DNA from: Triatoma infestans
Lineage: Eukaryota > Arthropoda > Insecta > Hemiptera > Reduviidae
Assembly: GCA_011037195.1 (NCBI GenBank)
Contig: JAAEAF010000231.1
Location: 124,001-188,000 of the forward strand
Reading direction: 5' to 3'
DNA: 64,000 bases
This document shows, piece after piece, positions 40,901-52,900 of this stretch (positions are counted from its first letter, which is position 1; each line of letters begins with the position of its first letter). The notes below the pieces were generated by a model. The model searched no databases, was not told where the DNA came from, and was given only the letters and a program-made list of their open reading frames with translations. The position numbers were made by a program, and so were the translations under genes.

Positions 40901-43900
40901 AGAACCTTGTGAATCTGTAGAATAGCTAGACCCGTATTTTCTAGTCCAGTCTTTTGCCAATCGAAGAGTTTCTTCTGTAGGATCGAGACCTCCATCTTCA
41001 GCTTCGGCATAGTTATCGGAGTCTGAATCAGTTCCACTAAAATAACACATAAGCTTATTAAAACATGTAAATGCAAAATTAAATGAATATTATATATGAA
41101 AACTATTAGGATTCAACAATAAATTCTATTATAATAACAAATAATTCTTATAGACATAATAACTGAAAGACAGACAATCTCAGATTTTCATGCAATACAG
41201 AACGGAAGGTAAGTTAAGAAGGAGTGCCACGGATATAGGTTATAGCTCCAAAAGGAAACATTCACATTAAGATGACATGTAATTGAGGAACACAGTGGGC
41301 TATCTTCAGGCATAGGCGCAACAGCCTAAGGGAGATCCAAAAGATATAAGAATAGCCAAGTAAAGTATCATTTCATTGCATGAATTTATTCTGTTCTAGA
41401 AATAATTTATTTCATCACCTTCACATTAAACACAAAAAGTGTTCGTAGCAGTAAGAACAAAATAATTTAAAACAATGTAGATTTACCTATCCTGTGATGT
41501 ATCGGATACATCTGTGGCAGAAAGGCCGAAGTTTCTATCTGTCCATTCATCTTCTTCAACCTCTACACAGTCAGAAAGATTTTCAAATTCAACCCTCTCT
41601 GGTGTCGCTACAGCTACGTCAACCATCTAAATTAAATTAGAAAATTACATTAGTTCATCAAATGAATCTGTAACCTTTATTTACAACATTTAAATTCAAG
41701 AAAAGCAAAAGAAAGAAGGAATCAGATTTCTAAAAAGAACAAAAAATAAAAATGGAAATGTTCACGGTTTCAGTGAGAAGTTAGTTAATGCGGAGTGGTA
41801 GCTTATCCAACAGCGTTAAAAATTAAAGTAGGCTCCTACTTGAACTACCTGACTGTACTCAAATTAAACAATTAATAATTTATGAAAGCTTCCTGTTTTG
41901 TATCCAATGCTTTTTTAAACAAGTTCATTTTGCCTAATGAACATTTAATATTTTAGCCCTTTCAATAAAAAATAACAAAAATAATATTGAAACTTTTTAG
42001 TGATTTACATGATGATATTGATATGATGATATCCTGCCCTGTTATAGTTAACAATATGTATTTAAATTTAAAGTTATTGAAATACATACTTAAAAAACGT
42101 ATTGAACCATCTACAAATTAAGTGATAACCATGTTTCAAAGAACATCGCACCTCTTCTTCCAAAACTCCTGAAACATTAGTAGTGGCTGCAGAAAGTTGC
42201 TGACTGAATTTTGGGGTTTGCGGTTCCGCAGTAGGAGTTGGACTGACAGGCGATTGAGATCCTGACGTTACTGGCATCATTGCGTTTCGAATAGCTTCCT
42301 CAGACCTTCCAGGCCCAAGGCGTCGAGTGGCAGCAGTATTTTGCAGGCCAAAGTGCTGTACACAGTAGAATTTAGAACCATATTGTCCTTCTCGATCGAA
42401 AGCATAGTTTCCTATAACAGGTTTTTCCAACTAATTAACAACGTAAAGAAACCACAGTATTAAAAACAATAACTTAGAAAGGGAGAGAGAGTGTAGCTAA
42501 AAAGTAAAATCCAGCCGACCTTAAGTGATCTACAAGAAACCCTTGGTAATGTAGTTGTCTGTAAGTGTAGAACATGCAAGTATACAAGAATATAAGTATG
42601 CGTATGCTCACAAATGCAATTTAACTGATAGTCAACTGTGTCCTTGTTAAGTCTCGGTAGAACAGACATGGGGCACTTATAATAGTGCCTAAATCATGGC
42701 AGGGCAAGAAGCCAGCTAATTGGATATGTATTAACTTGGCCCCTACAAAAGAAGAAGTTATTTTCAAGACAATATGTATCAATTTGTACAGATCATTAAT
42801 AAAATAGAAATAAATGATCAAATGTAAATAACTGTAAATAAAAACAGAGTATTAATTAAGTTTGAATATAAATTGTCTGTATATTGCCATGTAGTTAAAA
42901 AATTGTAAAATTTATGTAAGTAATGACACATTTATTAAGTGATATTAATATACATTTAATATTGTAAATGACGCATGTAGAACAACAAAGAAAGGAAAAG
43001 AAGGAAAAAAAATAATACATTCATATATATATAATTGCGCGCGCGCACATATATATAATTTAATTGTTACACCACAAATTGGTCCTCAAAGGTCTCCTCG
43101 ATCTTGAATTGGGAGGCTAGCCAACCCTACGTCCACGCCGTGAGGACCGGGCAACGCGCTCTTTGAGTGCGGCCAACAGGGCAATGGCGGGCCTGGCGGT
43201 AACCCACAGCGGGCCACCTCTTTAGTGTACCCCTATCCTGCTTTCCCGTCCAACCCGATCCTTCACTTCCTTTAGCGTGGGATGGGGCGTGGACTAGCTG
43301 CCCCCTCAGGTAAGGGCGACCCTGCGAACATCCCAGCCCAACATTTTACACGGGGAACATACACAATTACGTACACACACACAACAACACGTACACGCAC
43401 ATAGTACAGACTTGTAAGTAGGGCCCAATCCAAGGTGTCACGCGTTCCGTGCCGAGGGATGGATGGCACAGGGGTATTGTGTCGATAACGGAGCCTCCGG
43501 GGCACCGGGCGAAACCCCGGAGTATTTAGCCTTGCCCGGCTATCGCGGGGCTCTGGTCGGGTGGACGACCCTATCCCCAGCTACTCGTGGGAATAAATGG
43601 GTAGAAGAAAAAAACAAAAAGGTAAACAACTTAAGGCAGGGATGCCATTGAGAACTGGTCCGACAGGCCATGGGGATGGGAGTAATCCCACAACCAGTAA
43701 GGCCAGGGCACCAGGTAGAGGGATCACGGCGGTTGCCCAAGGCCAAGAGAGTGGGGCTTCTGATCCCGCAGCCGTTATGGCCACGGTAGAAACAGGCGTT
43801 ATGCCAGTGACTGCCAAAGGCCGGGCTAGCGGGCCAGGGGGCTCTACGATCAAAGAGGCCAAGGCAAAGGCCGGAGGAAGCTTCAAGGCGGATTCGCTGG

Positions 43901-46900
43901 AAGCCATCGACCGCATGACAGAAAAGGACGTGGAAATCGCCAGGCTGTCAGGGACCTCCAGAAAGGAGCTCAAAGCTCGTATTGAGGCAGGCCAGGAATA
44001 TCACGAGGCCAAGCGTCAACTCATCAGAGAAAATTTCCTTCAATGGGCTGAACGCACAGCAAAGGCGACAAAAAGGCCCAGGTCGGAGGGGGAATCCCCT
44101 CCACAGCAGCGACCGCCCAAGAGGGTTAAAGCCAAGACTGCGGAGAAATCCTACAGTGAGGCTACCTCTACGGCGAAAATTGCGGTTGTGCAGAGGGGTT
44201 TCCCCGATAACCAGTTAGGCACGGAGAGGCTACAGCCATCCAGAATGCCATTTTGGGGGAATACGACAAGATCCCAAGAGGCGGGCCGCAGGTCAGGTTG
44301 GCCAAATGTGCCCATAAACCAGGGTTTCTTGTTATTACCTGTGCAGGGGATGATAGTCTGGGGTGGCTGAGGGAGATTATCCCAAAGCTTAAACCCTGGG
44401 AAGGTGCGAGCCTCCAGACACTCGAGGGGGGAGACATACCGGGTCCTGAGACCTGTAAGGTCTTCATCCCTAACGAGGGAGGCAAGCAGGTGGAGGCTGA
44501 AAGGGTGCTCACTCGTTTAGAAGTGAGCAACCAGGGGCTGAAAACCAAAATGTGGAGGGTCTGGGGATGCTTACCTGTTGAGGGTGGGTGTCTCTGGACA
44601 TTCTCAATGGACAGGGGGTCATTGGCGGAGCTTAAAAGGCTGGGCATGACCCCCTATTTTGGTTGGGGGCGGGTGACTTTTCGTCACAAGCCTCCAAAAA
44701 GCAAAAGCTCAGAGGAGGCCAAGGCGATGGAAGTAGAAGGAGATCAGCCAAAGGCCGAGAGCTTGGTGAAGGCGGATTCGCCAAAGGAGAGTCAGGGGGG
44801 CCTGGAAGGAGAGATGGAGGCGTTGCAGGCCGCCCTGGCCGTGTTACCTGTAGGAGAGGGGCGGATGGAGGAGGGGACGGACGGTAAGGCGGGGGTTCCG
44901 GTGGGTGCGTCTGCTGGCGGAAGCGATGCCGGCTTGCTCCACAGGTCTCAAGGCCAGGAGCGGTTGCCGGTGGTTGCGGAAGCCGGGGGGCGACCCCTGG
45001 GACCAGGAGCCGACGTTCCGCCCCCCTCGGAGACCCAACATGGCAATTAGGATGGTGCAGGCGAACCTCCACCATGCAAAGGCCGCTTCGGCCGTGCTTA
45101 GTAGGAGGTTCGACAGGGAGGGGCTACATGTAGCCCTACTGCAGGAGCCATGGTGCCATGGGGGGTCCGTCCGAGGACTGAATCCGAAGTTTGGGAAAGT
45201 GCTGTACGACAAGTCTGTAAGTAGACCTCGAGCATGTATATTGCATAGCAATAAGGTGAGCTGTGGACTAATACCGGAGCTGTGCTCCGCCGATTGTGTT
45301 ACAGCTCTCCTAACTATCAACACCGAAGAGGGAGCGGAAAGGCTGGTCATTAGCTCTGCGTATTTCCCCGGTGATGAGGATCTCCCCCTCTGTCTACTAA
45401 GAAGAGTGATGGATTATTGCAGAGGTGGGAACTTGCAGCTGGTGCTGGGATGCGACGCCAATGCGCACAACACTGCCTGGGGGAGCACCGACATCAATCA
45501 AAGGGGTAAGTACCTTTATGAATTCATTATTGGTGAAGGGTTGCATGTAGCTAATGTAGGCTTGGAACCAACTTTCGTGACTGCAGCTAGGAGGGAGGTG
45601 CTGGATGTAACGCTAGCCTCGCGCTGTATGTTGAGCAAAATCGCTCACTGGCATGTATCAAGTGAGCCATCGTGCTCGGACCATAGGCACATTAGGTTCG
45701 ATATATGCACTCCACCATTGGTCATTAGTAGGCTTCGAAGCCCGAGGGAGACTCACTGGGAGGGATTTGTTGGGAGTCTCAGCGAGTCTCTCGGTGACCT
45801 TAAAGTGGATGTACGGACAACAGGAAGTTTGGAACGGGCAGTGGCACGGGTAACTGAGGCGATTTTGGACGCCTACCAGGAAAACTGCCCGGAGAGGGAA
45901 AGGCCTAATAGGTCGAAGACAGTCTGGTGGAACGATCACCTCGAGAGAAGGAGGCGAGAGGTGAGAAGGCTGTTTAATAAAGCCAAAATCAACCAAGACT
46001 GGGCATCGTACAGAAGGGTACTGACGCAGTACAACGTTGAAATAAGGAAGGCCAAGCGTAAAGCTTGGCGGAGATTCTGTGAGGACGTAGCGGACACCTC
46101 GGAGTGCGCGAGAATTCACAGAATCCTAGCAAGGGAAGGTACTGCGGACAGGGTAGGGTTCCTGAAGAAAGATGACGGAACCTACACTAACTCCGTAGAG
46201 GAGTCGCTGGGGTTGCTTATGAGCACACACTTCCCGGGGTCCTCTTACGGAGAGGTCCCTCTAGAGGTTGAGGGGCCGAGAAGGCCTGGTCGGGCGGACT
46301 GGAAGATCGCGAATTACGTCATACAGCCGAATAGGCTAAGATGGGCGATTGGAAGGTTCAAGCCCTATAAAGCACCAGGCGTGGATGGGATTTATCCCGT
46401 CTTCTTGCAGAAGGCGGTGGAGGTGTTGATACCACACCTATGTAGGATCTTCAGAGGCTGTTTGGCCTGGGGATTCATACCGAGAGAATGGCAACAGGTG
46501 AAGGTCGTGTTCCTCCCGAAAGTAGGGAAGACGGTAGATCAAACGCCAAAGTCGTTTAGGCCGATAAGCCTGTCCTCCTTTCTGTTGAAAGCGATGGAGA
46601 GGATGATTGACAGGTTTATAAGGGACGAGATCTTGAGGATTAATCCGCTTAATAATCGCCAATATGCCTATCAGGCAGGGAAATCCGTAGACTTGGCTCT
46701 GGATGACCTAAATAGGCTACTCCAAAAGTCGCTTGACGACAAGGAAATTGCGGTGGTCACCTTTTTGGATATAGAGGGCGCTTTCAACAACGTGTCCTCA
46801 GAGTCTCTTGTTGGTGCACTGACAAGAAGGGGCACGTCCCCTACGATAGTTCAGTGGATAAGGACTAGTCTATTGGGAAGGACTAACATAGCCACCATAG

Positions 46901-49900
46901 ACAATTCATCTCTTGTGGCCAGGGCAAGCAGAGGCTGTCCGCAGGGAGGCGTTTTGTCGCCATTGCTGTGGACGCTATTAGCCGATGACATCCTGACCAA
47001 ATTAACCGCGGAAGGCTTTCATTGCCTTGGGTTCGCGGACGATCTGGCAATCGTGGTGAGGGGGCGGTTCGTGGCAACTGTCTCGGAGCGCACTCAGGGG
47101 GCGCTCAATATTGTGAACAAGTGGTGTAGAGCGGAGGGTCTCTCCATCAATCCCCACAAAACTCAAGTGGTTCCTTTTACGAGGAAGAGGAATTTACAAG
47201 GCTTACAACAGCCAGTACTCGGAGGGGTCGCGATCCCCTTTGCCATGGAGGCCAAATATTTGGGAGTCATTTTTGACCGAAGGCTGACATGGAACTCTCA
47301 TATTAATGTTACCGCACATAAAGCCAAAATCGCCATGGGTAGGTGCAGGAGGCTATGCGGTAAAAGTTGGGGATTAAACCCGAAGATGACTCTGTGGATT
47401 TATACCTGTGTAGTGAGACCAATGGTAACCCACGGGGCGGTGGTGTGGTGGACAAAGACCTTGCAGATGGGGGGGTCGGGAGCGCTTGGAAGTATTCAAA
47501 GGCTGGCTTGCCTGAGTACGACGGGTGCTATGATGACTACCCCCACTGCGGCCTTGGAGGTCCTGTTAAACCTTCCACCACTCCACATTCACATCCAAGG
47601 CGTTGCAAGAGCAGTTGTGGCACGACTACAACAGGGACAAGCGCCCATCTATCCCAGGCATACTGGGAGGTACCAAGACCTATGGGAGGAGCTGGAGGCG
47701 GACCCGATCTTGGGCCTGCCTACGGACATAATGACTCCTAGGTATGACTTCCAAAAACCCTTCAAAGTCCTGATATTAGACAGAGGGGCATGGAAGAATG
47801 GGCCGCCAATTGCAGGCGAATCTATGTGGTACACGGACGGGTCCAAGACGGAAGATGGAGTGGGAGCCGGCGTGTACGGGGCTCGTCCGGGATGTAATAT
47901 CTCGGTGAGCCTGGGAAGGCTAGCTACGGTCTTTCAGGCGGAGCTAGTCGCGATTATTATCTGCGCCGCCGAAATAAGAAGACGGGGAGTGCATAACTCC
48001 AGAGTCGTCATTTATTCGGATAGCCAGGCTGCTCTGCGGGCAATTGACTCGTGGGAGATCAGCTCAAGGCTGGTGTGGGACTGCCTAGGTGCACTAAGGG
48101 AAATTAGTAGCCATAATAAGGTCTTCCTGGTTTGGGTACCTGGGCACTCGGGTCACAGAGGCAATGAGGCGGCGGACCGCCTGGCCCGGGAGGGCTCAAT
48201 GGGAGCGCTTATCGGGCCGGAGCCGTTCTGTGGTGTCTCAAGATGCCTCAGGAGTGCATCCATTAAGCTATGGATGCAGGACCGATCAAGGGAATGGTGG
48301 GTCAAAACTCCAGGCCAGAGACAGGCGAAAAAGTTTATCTATAGCTACTCGCCCAAGCTAACTGCAGAATTACTCCAACTAGGCCGGGGGGCCATAAGGA
48401 TAGCAGTTGGCATTCTCACTGGCCACTGTAGATTAAATAAGCACATGCATCGCATGGGCCTGGCAACGGATAGCCTGTGCAGGTTTTGTCAGGAAGAAGA
48501 GGAGACGGCACTGCATGTGGTATGTCAGTGCGAAGGGCTGGTCTGGCTAAGGTACCGCCTCTGTGGTAAGGAGAAGCTGGTGCCAACAAGCCTCAGCCAG
48601 GGCCCTCTCTCGGACCTATTAAGTCTTCTAAGGCAAGCAGGACTCGAGAGGGTGCTCTGATGGCGGGTGCTCTGATTGACCACCTGGGGGCCCCCCCCCA
48701 ATTCCACAGTTCGGTTAAGGACAGGATAGGGGGAGGGTCTCCAAATAGGGGGGTGCCACAATAGATCCTTGGGGTGTCGCGGTGGCGTAGGCTGAATAGC
48801 CATTCCCCCGGTAGAATCTATCTATCTACACCACAAATTATATTATAGTTGAAGTATATTTAGTATATGTACTTTATTATTTTAACTGTATTGTTATTTT
48901 TTTCACGGCATATATAGCGTTATAGCGTATATACATATATATTATTATATGTAGATTATATGTGTACATACATACATATAATAAACATTAATAATAACAG
49001 GCGTTAACAACGCCGTAAAAAAAAAAATAATAATAATAATAATAATACACTTAACATAATAAAGTACATATACTAAATATACTTCAAATATAATATAATT
49101 TGTGGTGTAACAATTGAATTACTTTTTTAAATAAATTTTGACATAAGGTTTTCTTATAACTTCAGCGAAATTATAAACTTTTTATTTCTTCATTAAAATC
49201 ACAAATTTGCAAAGAAATGAAAAAGAAAAATAGGAAAAAAAAATAGTTTTTTATTATTTACTTAAAACTGCTACCATTTATAAGGAATATAAATTATTGA
49301 AAAAAAAAAATGAATGCAAACTAGGAAGGTACAGAATTTATATAATCTATATGAAGAACCTTTTTATTTCTTACGAATTGAAAGAAAAGTTACTTTAAAA
49401 CTAATATTATATAATATACATACCAAGCCTAAGGGATGAAGAACAATACTGACACCTGAAGCAACCTCTGTGGAAAAACTTTCCTTCAGCACTTAATCGC
49501 TCCATGAGATACACTCGCTTACCACAAAAATGGCAGAGTTCGCTTCCGCCTTGAGATGAAGGTTGGATTACCACCGCGTTTGAAGGTTTTCCCACCTTAA
49601 CAATTATTTATTTAATATATATTTGAAGAAATAAAACTATCAAGATCTGTATGCCAAAGGAAAATTTACTTGTAAAATCTGTGGCTCAGGCTGTTTATGA
49701 ATGGTCGCTAAATGTGCTGCCATGGCTGAAACTTTGTTTGCTCCCCTGCGACCCATTTCTAGATTTATTCCTTCTTTTATTCTTTTCTCCAAACGCGACA
49801 TCTTGGTGTCAATTTCAGTATATTTATTATCCGCGTGTGCATCATTACTACGAGCCTTTAATTTTCGTTCTACAGCAGTGAACTGTAGAATAAAAGATTT

Positions 49901-52900
49901 TTGTCATTACTTTTACTCAATAGTGCAACAACAAAACAGAAAACCCAAATAATATATTTTTTTTTTTTTTTTAAATTTACGAAATGGTAAAAATTCTGAC
50001 CTTATCATCAAATTGCTGTTTGCTCCATTTTGGCACCTTTTCAGACCTTCTGGAACTTCCACGGCCCATCCTATTTTCTTCTATTTTTCTCTCAATTTGT
50101 TTAACATTCCAATCAGTCTTTTCAATTTTACCTAAAAATAAAAGCAACAAATCTTTTAAGTGATGAATTAATTTTAGCATTAAAAAGTAAGTCTAACACG
50201 AATTTTACTATGCTTCTTTTTTTCTATGATAGTAGTTAACTTTTAAGGAAGATAGCGCCTCAGTTACAGGACACAACACCTAAGAGAACATCTAAAGGAT
50301 TTTTTTCATTGTAGTGCACAGTTCCTAACTACCGAATTTGGAACCGGATATGCCTCTTAAAAATCATGGCAATCATTAATGACCTGGAAAAAATAAACAA
50401 TAGAACACAACAAGGCCCTCTGAGAAATAAAAAGAAATTCCTACCATACACGGCCTCGAACATTAGAATTGGAATTTGTTTACTCAACAGATTTTGATAA
50501 AATTGTATGGCAGTACAAAAACACAATCTTTCATTCGACATATTCTAATTCTGTGACAAAAAGGAGTTTTTATGAAAGTTTAGTGCCATTGTTCTATCAT
50601 TTTAACAAAATTAGATGTAGAATTATTTTCAAATTGACCTATTGTGCTTCCCGATTTTGTCTCCTACCAGGATCATTATGTCACGCGAGATTAGAGATTC
50701 TTCAAGCATATTTAGCCACAGTTCCCGCGCCGAATCTAAAAAATCTACTGGAAGATGAAGAAGAAATGGAATTTTATATAAATTGAATCCATGAAAAGAA
50801 CTTACACAGATTTTTTTTGAGAAATACCTTGTAAAATGTCAATGATCTACCTTAAAACAATCTTAGCACACTGAAGATTTTAATGGGATCCAAGAAACAC
50901 AAAATTTGATAAAGCAGAATTATTATTCAGGATAAAAAAAAGACAGCTAAAAGTGGCTAATGACAATTTACTACATAATAGTTGAAATCACATTCTTGAC
51001 AAACTCTTTGACAACTGAAGCTTTCTGACCTATTGCCCTGAGAAGATCTTTTGGTTTCTTGTCGTAATGAACTCCTTTAAATTTTGCTTCTAAATCTTTA
51101 ACCCTTCCACTAATCTCGTGGCCAGCTCCTCCTCTTTGTCCACCATCTATTCCAGGCCTATTCTCTCGGTCCTAAAAAAAAAAAAATAATAAAATTTACT
51201 TATAATTAATTTCAAAATAATCCTTAAGCTAATAGATAACTTTTACATGTGTAAAAGGAATATTCTGTACGTATGAATTCACCTAAAGAACAGAGGTCCC
51301 CTTATCGGTATACTTCAGTATCAAAGCTATGTTATTCACACAAACTTCCCTCTTCAACAAATACCTCGTAATATAGTAATCAGATAAAACCAATATTCTT
51401 TAAAGAAACATTTAGTTTTTCCAACTTACAAAACAACAATTCAAAGGACAACAATTCAGAATGCAGACTAATTTCTATTTACTGTCGCTAGTAAAATCTT
51501 GTTGTTTCATTCACTAGATATAAAATAATTTTCTATTTCTGAGGTCTATATATGTATCTGTTTTAAGTCCTCCTTTGTCCACTTATTCTTTGTTCAAAGA
51601 TTTATTATTTATTTAATAAATTAATGATATTTCAAAATTAATGAGGAAAATGACAATTTATTTAAGAATATTTAGGCTGAGCTTGGCGGATTTCAAAAAC
51701 ATATTTTTTGCTAAAAAAATAATAGATTTAAAATTGTCTAAGACTTCTTTAAAAAAATATATTACATAATATATAAAATATAAATAGTCTCAGATGTTTA
51801 ATAGCCACCCTAATTATAAGATGCAGCAGACATTAAACAGAAAAGGTTAACTTAGAAAAATACAAAACACTTTTTCTTATATATAGAAATAAATTTAAAA
51901 AACACAAAACTTAAATTAGTTTACAGAAAATTATAAGATTATGTAATTATTTTATTATTGAAATCTGAAATGAAAGCATTCTCTTAAAAAATTATTATGT
52001 TAATATTATAAGCGAAGTTTTATACAAAATTTTAAAATGGCGAGCAGCAAAACTGGTTCAAACAGCTCAAAATCGAAGTATAAGTGAACAGAATCTTTTT
52101 AGTGCACTGACTCTTAAGATCAGTGCATCAAAAGGCTTTTTGGAAAGACCAACTAACACTTTATTTATCCATTCTGGATTTAACTGAGATTGGTTTACAT
52201 TCTTCATAATCCTGACATTCTTGCTGAATAAGAAGTAATACTTGTTAATACACTCATTAAAGAACAATCTGGCAAAAATTAGGGGGAAAATATAAAACAT
52301 TTGTCATTTAAAAAATTAATAAATAAAATAAAAGCGCTTCACAAACAACATGCACACCCACGTTCATCTTCCTTACTGGATATAATAGTTTATTTTCTAG
52401 CTGCTTTACTCTCTCCTTGAAGTCTGGAGCTGTCATCCGATAAACGAACAAAGAATAGTCCTCAAAAGGTTCATCATTTTCTTGTTGCGGCTGTAAAGCA
52501 TTTGTCTGCAGCATCTGCATACTTTTATAGAATTGCTGATTAGCAATATGTCTCAAATATTTGCGATGCATATAACGTTCATTTCGAAGTCGTTCAATTT
52601 CTTCTTGACGTCGCCTTCTAGATTCTATTTCAGCCTAATGTTTTAAAGTTAAAAAATATTTTTTACACATAATATTTATTTTATAACTGGCAATGTTATA
52701 TATTTATATGGTATAAACATTTACTAATACTAAATTAGTCTCTATTTTCTCCAATTTTTATTATTAAAAAAAACTGGACGATTCCTAAGGAGATCATCTT
52801 CAGCAATCAAACAACAGTGACTTACATTTCAATGTTTGTATTGCTGAAGTAATAGGATCAAAAGAGAGGATCCGTAGCAGAGAAAGAGAGACAAAATGAC

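Larger units (their letters stand above)
43081..48826 (+). mobile_element. Full-length non-LTR retrotransposon (LINE), LOA-like
   Basis: A 5746-bp element with a GC-rich 5' UTR (43081-43596), two overlapping ORFs, a 166-bp 3' UTR and a 3' end of short tandem tetranucleotides (ATCTATCTATCT). It is flanked by 13-bp target duplications. Base composition is far more GC-rich than the host intron. It carries apurinic-type endonuclease, RT and RNase H, which with the motif details fits the LOA/I superfamily; LOA is my best guess from the RT blocks ([27 protein letters not shown]). It is opposite in orientation to MICAL, in the intron that splits the LIM domain. Confidence 0.93.
43063..49116. mobile_element. 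MITE/palindromic element split by the LINE
   Basis: The right terminal repeat (about 49056-49116, ending AATTTGTGGTGTAACAATTG) is the inverted copy of the left terminal repeat. The left repeat begins AATTGTTACACCACAAATT at 43062-43080, then is interrupted by the LINE, and resumes at 48827-48880 (CACCACAAATTATATTATAG, then GAAGTATATTTAGTATATG). Without the LINE the element would be about 290-300 bp. A TA microsatellite, an inner GGCGTTAACAACGCC palindrome and (AAT)n lie in its middle. No coding capacity. Confidence 0.75.

Noticed and set aside
47820..48190. RNase H as a sign of a retrovirus or LTR element
   Set aside because: It is fused after an APE endonuclease and LINE-type RT in one ORF, with no protease, integrase or LTRs; it is a non-LTR element.
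43540..48803. Many minus-strand and off-frame ORFs in the LINE
   Set aside because: They arise from the GC-rich composition; the plus-strand ORF1/ORF2 frames carry all the recognised motifs.
49019..49050. (AAT)n run as a LINE tail
   Set aside because: It lies beyond the right target duplication, inside the MITE, so it is a microsatellite of the older element.
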